From: Maratus speciosus
Lineage: Eukaryota > Arthropoda > Arachnida > Araneae > Salticidae
DNA: 64,000 nucleotides
Assembly: GCA_963932465.1 (NCBI GenBank)
Contig: OZ010794.1
Coordinates: 440,759,502-440,823,501, forward strand
Direction: 5' to 3'
Both the position numbers and the translations under genes were made by a program. The notes under the pieces were generated by a model, which did no database searches, had not been told where the DNA came from, and was given only the letters and a program-made list of their open reading frames with translations. How positions within the stretch are numbered: the first letter of the stretch is position 1; every line of letters starts with the position of its first letter. Below are positions 58,473 to 64,000 of the stretch, one piece after another.

Positions 58473-58903
58473 CAGTAGAACGCCGATTGTCCGAACAAGT
58501 CGGGACCGACCCTAGTTCGGGTAAGCAAAAGTTCGGATAAATGGGCAGACAGTTTAAGGGATGTTCCTGACTATTCTAAAACCTTCACACTTTATCTAGG
58601 TTTAGGACTGACAGCACCAGTTAGTACTGGAGTGCTTAAAAATTGTTTTGTTTTTTTTAAATCGTTTTTGTTTACTTTTTTATTATTTAATTTTTTTTTT
58701 CTCTTTTTATCATTTTCTAAACTTTAGAGATTATAATTTAAGCCAAAAATAAATTGGAAGTAAGGTGTTTTTTTTTTCATTTTTAGAGAGAGAAATATTT
58801 GGATACCTGGAAATTCGGTTAAAAAGTATCCTTTGAGAGAAATATGCTGTTCGGATAATTGGAAGTTCGGTTAATTGGAGTTCCGATAATCGGCGTTCTG
58901 CTG
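58473..58903. mobile_element. pogo/Tigger-like MITE (431 bp) with TA target site
   Basis: The ends are CAGTAGAACGCCGATTGTCC and the inverted ataatcggcgttctgctg. TA flanks it at 58471-58472 and 58904-58905. Inside are 'agttcgggtaagcaaaagtt' and 'aagttcggttaattggagt' repeats typical of these ends. No transposase. Confidence 0.85.
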
Positions 58904-59611
58904 TATTTATAAAACTTTCACCAGACTTTATTCTAAAATTTTCGTTGTAGATTCTAATCTCTTTGTACTATTTATGATAATATCAGAGTAATAGATGTCA
59001 TGGCAACATATATCCAGCCATATAGATCTTTGGCAAAAGATAATAACTTTCACAAAAAATTTCACATTGGCGCAAAATAGAGTAGCTGCGGTGCTGTGTT
59101 TTATAAACAATAAGGTCTTATTGTTTTAAAAAATCATAGATAGTAAGATTTATTTTTATAATATATAATTTCATAAATAAAAATGTAATTTTGGCAATCA
59201 ATTATTAAAGTTATTTTTTAATAATCAAAAAGTTGTTTTATATATGGATTTTACTTCAAGCAAACCCTGATGTAAAATAAATTAACCCTTTGTATCCCCG
59301 TTCTATGCATACCCAAAAGTTTTATTTACTAAAATTATTAAAGCGAGCCTAAAATTACGATTTTATTTATTGCTGCTATCTTCCAACATAACGATTATTG
59401 CGGAAATTGTTCTTAGAATTCTCAACATAATGATACTGGTGATACTCAGTTAATTTTCTATACCAAAGCTGTATTTTTCCTTTGAGTAGTTTCAAATGGT
59501 TATTGCTAAAATGTACTTCGGAAATTTTGTAATGCATGTATGTGGCATAAAAGACGTAAACAATACGTATATAAATGACTATATGGCACATGATGAGCGT
59601 TTCGAGTGTAT

Positions 59612-59632
59612 ATATATATATATATATATACA
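59612..59632. repeat. (TA)n microsatellite
   Basis: A short alternating run at 59610-59632. It produces the low-complexity tyrosine/isoleucine run in the overlapping 102-codon minus-strand frame, which is not considered a gene. Confidence 0.85.
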
Positions 59633-59745
59633 TATTGAAAAATCCAAATTCATACAATTTAGTACACGATAAAACATCTAACAAACTGTAACTAAAACAA
59701 TAATTAACAAAACCAAGAGTAACTAAGAAAAAACTAAATATGGAG

Positions 59746-59771
59746 ACAAGTAGCCAAGGCTTATGACTTGT
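59746..59771 (-). other. Hairpin downstream of the reverse transcriptase ORF
   Basis: Nested inverted arms: ACAAGT against ACTTGT outside, AGCC against GGCT inside. It lies about 140 bases after the stop codon on the transcribed strand. It could be part of the element's 3' UTR recognised by its reverse transcriptase, but this is speculative. Confidence 0.4.
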
Positions 59772-59910
59772 ACTGCGGGGTTAAACATGTTTTACGTGCA
59801 CAACATTCCCCCTCACTTGCCAAGACCAAACAAATAGAGATTGAAAAATTAAAATCACAAATTAACCCAAAAGCCGTCAAATGAAGTCCGTGAATAACCT
59901 CATCGCTAAG

Positions 59911-61306
59911 CTATTTTCGATTGGAATCACATATCGATAAATCACCATCATCGAACAATTCCAATACCTTATTTCGATAGCATTTTTTCTTGATAAAATT
60001 GAAAGTTAAATCATTCAGAAAATGTATTGGGTAATTTTGTTTACTGGCGTTTATGTAAAGGTTAAAAATTTCACCAACCAATTTATCAACATTTGAACAC
60101 AAATTTGCAATACGATTTAATCCATTTAAATATATATTTCTAAAAATTGAAACATGCACGTTACTATTAAAGTTTAATATTTTAATTGTATCAAAATCAA
60201 AATAATTTCTTTTATCATAAATACTGTATACTAAAATTCCGTTTTTAGTCTCCAAATTAACATCCAAGTAGTTGACACTGCTTTGATTATCCGAAGCACT
60301 CTTTAAATTTAAAGTGTCTGGATAACATTTAAATTGATAAATTTCTTTATTATTATTCAGCTCAACCACCAAAACATCATCTATATATCTGTATATCTTT
60401 AAGTCTTTTTCCAACAATAAACCGGCTTCATATGTAAACAGATAAATATCTGCAAGGATGGAGCTACAACTGCCCCCCATTGGAATACCTCTCACTTGTT
60501 TACATATTTGTTTCCCTTTAAACAGATAATTTTCGTAAACAACAAATTGAAATAAATCGGTGAATATTTCAATACTGATATCCTTCTCTTTAGATTTCTT
60601 GAAAAAATCCATAACTCTGTACTTCAAATCATCTAAATTTATGCTATTATACAAATCCTCGAAATCATATGTATACAATCCTGTAATGTTTTTCAGCTTT
60701 TTTAAACTTTTTATAAGTTCATAGCTATTTTTTATTACTATCGAAGAATATTCATTTATAACCTGATCAAAAATCTTTTGTAAAATATTCAACACTTTTT
60801 TATTTACACATTCCAGGTAAGAACCAAACCCACAAGTTACGGTTCTAAAAGTAATTGGGTTTTTATGGAATTTTGGAATCATTACAAGATAAGGAAATTC
60901 CACACTATTTTGCTTTGATTTTATGTTTTTATAAAACGCCTTCACTCTGTTTACAATAACTTGTTTAGTAGTTTTTAGTAGTTGATAATTTCCCTCATTA
61001 TTGTAGGTTTCCCTTAGAATATCTCCGTATAATTTTTTACATATTATAGCATAGTTGGTGTTAGCTTTATCCACATACGTAATGATAAAATCATCCTGTA
61101 GATTTTTTACTGATTTAATCAAATCTTTGTAAGATTCTCCCGAGACACCCTCAAAATCTTTATGGTAATAGCCTTGAAATTCTTTTAAAATATAGTGCCT
61201 CCATTCCTCAAAAACGCTTTTTGGTAAACCAGATTTGTATATTAATTTTTGAATGAAGATATCTATATTATTTGACAAACGTTTTATAGCTAATCCTCTA
61301 CTCACG

Positions 61307-61308
<2 letters not shown>
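59911..61308 (-). CDS. Penelope-like reverse transcriptase, 5'-incomplete, no GIY-YIG domain
   Basis: An open frame of at least 464 codons with the full order of RT motifs: fingers DK at residues 79-80 and IPKFHKNP at 143-150, motif A YDFEDLY (Asp214), motif B GIPMGGSCSS from 273, the catalytic YIDD at 307-310, YLDV at 346-349, and a thumb with SNVH and a conserved NYP near 424-426. This layout, with no RNase H, resembles Penelope-like elements. The frame ends about 30 residues after the thumb, so the C-terminal GIY-YIG nuclease is absent; no such motif was seen nearby. The first codon in the frame is GTG, not ATG. The frame stays open upstream through a (TA)n run as Ile-Tyr repeats to a stop at 61426-61428, without any ATG. 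Either the 5' end was lost or replaced, or an upstream exon is spliced in. No frameshift or stop interrupts the RT, so the copy is young or under selection. Confidence 0.85.

Positions 61309-61392
<84 letters not shown>
61309..61392. repeat. (TA)n microsatellite at the 5' edge of the RT ORF
   Basis: About 80 bases of alternating TA directly upstream of the conserved RT sequence, in frame with it. It may mark the insertion site or the truncation point of the element. Confidence 0.9.
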
Positions 61393-61399
<7 letters not shown>

Positions 61400-61429
61400 A
61401 CGCATGCATAGACTTCACAATGATCTTAG

Positions 61430-62100
61430 CAACGTTGTTACTGCAATTTTTACATAATCAAATTTATAAGGGCCTCTATAACAAAGAAGTATCCTATTTT
61501 CTCAGCCCCACCATATTTGAAATACAATCATATATATATATATATTATGGTAATCAATATCATAAAACATATAAAATTTAATTACTTAATATCGGCATTT
61601 CTTTTTATCTTTCTTTTATTATTATTATTATAAATGTTGTGTAATCGAAAAAATTCAACTTCACCAGTGACTTCGAGTTTGTAATGCGTATTAAATGAAA
61701 TAAATTAATTTCATTCAGTATTTTCTATTGTTTAAAGAATATAAAAAGTACTGTATATATTACAAAATATTATATTTTAACACAAATTTTATTTTGATAA
61801 AGATTTGAAAATTTAAACAAATTGTTTCTTTGGTAATTTTAATGCTTTTAACAAATAGCTAATTTTCAAAAAAAAAAAAAAAAAAAAGTGATAGATCGAT
61901 CATTCAGCTGTCTTCAATATTCTCATTTATTGTAATAAGAAAGAAAGGTGCAACAAAAATTGAAGTCTGCGGGGCATTGCATTTTGATTCAATAAAATTC
62001 TTTTGGTATACCCTTGTTATAGCGGCCCCCAAGTTTTAATTGCGATGTATCGCCGAAGTATATTAACGTTATAGATGTAAATGATTTTACAACATGCATA
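61430..62100. other. AT-rich spacer, no gene seen
   Basis: Contains a short (TA)n at 61531 and poly(A) at 61869. On the minus strand 61420-61520 offers short open stretches that might be remnants of an N-terminal RT segment, but none is recognisable. Confidence 0.35.
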
Positions 62101-62104
62101 ATTA

Positions 62105-62607
62105 TGACTATGTGTGACATGCATACGTGTTTACAACTGGACAAGTATGTCATAGTGTGACTTCACAACATTGCCACTAGTCACATATTCGTCACAACGT
62201 TAATGACAAAATCGTCACAAATCACACAATTTTCACAAAATTATCACAATGTGACTTCAAAGCAGTGTCGCTGTCGTCACAGAATCATCACAGTGTTAAA
62301 GACAATTTCGTCACAAATGACACATATTTCACAAATTGATCTCAATGTGATTTTAAAGCATTGTCACATTCGTCACAAATTCGTCACAAAGTTAATACCA
62401 AAATAGTCACAAATGACACACTCTTCACAAATTTGTCACACTGTGACTTCACAAAGTCGTCACAATGTGACGTCACAAAAGAGCTCTAAAACGGCCATAA
62501 CGACCTCACATTCTAGTCACAATGACTTCACATCGACGTCACGTGACGTCACATCGACGGTCACAATGTCACAGCGTGACTTCACAACGACGTCGACGTG
62601 ACGTCAC
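62105..62607. repeat. GTCAC-rich repeat with ~90-bp tandem units
   Basis: Three diverged units (near 62186, 62276 and 62364) each contain 'gtcacaaatgacacac/at', 'ttcacaaatt', 'caatgtgacttcaaagca' and 'ttaatgacaaaa'. The right part is a dense run of palindromic gacgtcacgtgacgtc-type words ending at 'caccatgccttacggg'. The two plus-strand frames of 62-67 codons are translated repeat. Similar words occur at 55.72-55.83 kb and inside 4430-5295. Confidence 0.75.
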
Positions 62608-62695
62608 CATGCCTTACGGGATTCATCAGGAGAAATTGCTATCCACAAAAAATTATTGTTCTGGATCACAAGCATTAAGATAAGTGTTTATTGTT

Positions 62696-62731
<36 letters not shown>

Positions 62732-62793
62732 ATTATTCATATTAAAATCATTGTTGTTTGAATATGATAGCTTTTTTAAGTGTTCCTATAGTA

Positions 62794-63488
62794 CAGGGTT
62801 GCTACTTATATAGGAGAATGAAATTCCCTGACTTTTACAGGTGTCTTTTAGAAAAATTTCCGTCTAGCGATGTAGTGTGAACTAGACACAACGAAAGTCA
62901 AGTAAATATTGTATCACTCGAAAATATTAAATTTTTCTAACTATAGATAATACTGACTGAAATTTTCACATATGCCCCGCCCCCACCCTCCTTCCCCACC
63001 AAGAGACATAGAAATTAGACATAGATTCCTTAAAAAATTATTAGTGTTTCAAATAAAGTTTTCCTTAAACTGAAAAAAAAAAATCAATAATATTTTGTAT
63101 TGGATCACAATTCATTTTGAGCAACTATCACAATCTCACTTAAGTTCAACTTTAGGCAAAGGGGTTGGAGAAGCAAACATTTTAGGAAGAGGTTGAGGAG
63201 ATTTGAAATGATTTATAAGTTATAAAAATTGTAGCTGGGGAAAATTTAAGAGAAAGATGACTTAAATGAAACTTCTAATAACTGGAATTTGCAAAAACAT
63301 AAAAGATTTTTCTCATCCGTCATCCGACGAAGCATGTACTTATTTGGCGATCCGCGATCATGATGAAATTTTATTAAATTCCCTGGCTTTTCCAGATATT
63401 GGGTAAAATATTGAAATTCCCTGACTTATTAGGCCAATTTCCGAATTCCCTGACTTTTCCAGGTTTTCCAGGTGGCGTAGCAACCCTG
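62794..63488. mobile_element. hAT-type MITE (695 bp) with 8-bp target duplication
   Basis: CTATAGTA is directly repeated at 62786-62793 and 63489-63496. The ends are CAGGGTTGCTAC and GTAGCAACCCTG. Subterminal copies of 'aattccctgacttttccagg' cluster near the right end, with one inverted-type copy near the left, as in hAT transposase-binding regions. No hAT transposase is encoded. Confidence 0.92.
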
Positions 63489-63694
63489 CTATAGTATAAT
63501 AATAGTTGCTTCAACAATGCTGAAATCCATTTAAAATTATCTAAATTTGCAAGTTATTTTCATAATGTTGTTCCTAAATCCAAACTTCCTATGCTCTGCC
63601 ACATGAAAATAAGATTTTTTTTTTTTTTTTTTTTTAATCTAAATGTACAAAATATAAAAGTGCATGTGCAGTAAAATGCGCAGTTCTCATTCAG

Positions 63695-63861
63695 ATATTA
63701 AGAAATCAAATAGCGTTTCTCTTTTCCCAAAAAGGGCAAAGAATTTTTTAGAAAATGGTGACAAAGTTGACAATTTAAGCCGCTTTCAGCGACACAACAG
63801 TGAGGGAAAGGTCACTGTGAGAGAGCAATCGATTAGAACTCAAGATGTAATAATACACTAA
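63695..63861 (+). CDS. Candidate second exon of the secreted-protein gene
   Basis: An acceptor (ttctcattcag) at 63684-63694 opens a frame of about 55 residues to TAA at 63859-63861. Joined to the 57146-57233 exon the phase fits, giving a predicted protein of roughly 85 residues rich in Lys, Arg, Ser and Asn, with one dibasic site (PKRAKN). No family is recognised. The phase has a one-in-three chance of matching, and no polyadenylation signal lies close, so support is weak. Confidence 0.2.
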
Positions 63862-64000
63862 TAGAAAATATAGAAAAATGTAAAATGCAATTCAGTTCTA
63901 ACTATTTTAAATCTGCCTGCAAATTCCATGCTTTCATTTCTGTACAGAAATGCCTCCATGAATATATCAGAAATATTCTTGTTGTTGAGCCAAGTTTTTT
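63862..64000. other. AT-rich window end, nothing recognised
   Basis: No feature could be supported in the last 140 bases. Confidence 0.4.

Noticed and set aside
59376..59684. 102-codon minus-strand ORF downstream of the RT, considered as a missing nuclease domain
   Set aside because: It contains a microsatellite-derived Tyr-Ile run and no GIY-YIG signature.
62203..62601. Ser/Thr/His-rich ORFs
   Set aside because: Translated GTCAC tandem repeat; periodicity is in the DNA, not a protein family.

Overview
The window is nuclear DNA of an animal, most likely an arthropod and possibly a chelicerate. It is strongly AT-rich and full of microsatellites and homopolymers. It carries no operons or bacterial-type genes. 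Most of it consists of non-autonomous transposons: Helitrons ending in hairpin-CTAG, piggyBac-type MITEs with TTAA duplications, Tc1/mariner-like foldbacks with TA duplications, a hAT-type MITE with an 8-bp duplication, and tRNA-derived SINEs with 13-14 bp duplications. The taxon is inferred only from repeat style and AT content, so it is uncertain.

Layout. 0.46-3.7 kb: a Helitron carrying a second Helitron of the same family. 4.4-5.3 kb: a foldback element with TA target site. 5.6-7.3 kb: a TIR element and a TTAA MITE. 7.8-14.2 kb: an inverted pair of repeats whose right copy is split by a third Helitron, itself hit by two further insertions. 16.9-17.7 kb: a TIR element. 17.95-18.5 kb: a CpG-rich single-copy island with a candidate first coding exon on the minus strand. 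18.6-20.5 kb: ~415-bp tandem repeats split by a Tc1-like element. 20.65-23.23 kb: a large inverted repeat enclosing a SINE and a tRNA-like element. 23.4-25.6 kb: a TTAA MITE and a minus-strand Helitron. 28.8-29.8 and 37.7-38.9 kb: two copies of a TIR element built around ~146-bp internal tandem repeats. 31.6-33.5 kb: a TIR element with a SINE and a TTAA MITE inside, followed by a ~117-bp tandem array. 41.8-47.55 kb: two Helitrons joined head to tail. 48-52 kb: small MITEs around a single-copy segment. 52.2-54.8 kb: a foldback element followed by five tRNA-like units (278-bp period) with an internal inversion. 55-64 kb: small MITEs, a Penelope-like reverse transcriptase ORF, a GTCAC-rich repeat and a hAT MITE.

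Genes. The only long ORF is the reverse transcriptase at about 60-61.3 kb (minus strand), which lacks an ATG and a GIY-YIG nuclease. Two short candidate first exons were found by eye. One is on the minus strand at 18.0 kb and encodes an eh1-type Groucho-binding motif (SFLIRDILDE) followed by a perfect splice donor, as expected for an NK/Bar-like homeobox gene whose other exons would lie to the left. The other is on the plus strand at 57.15 kb and encodes a signal-peptide-like segment ending in a GTATGT donor, with a phase-compatible small exon at 63.7 kb. Almost all other short ORFs are chance frames or translated repeat DNA. Four GC-elevated, non-repetitive stretches are candidate promoters or enhancers.
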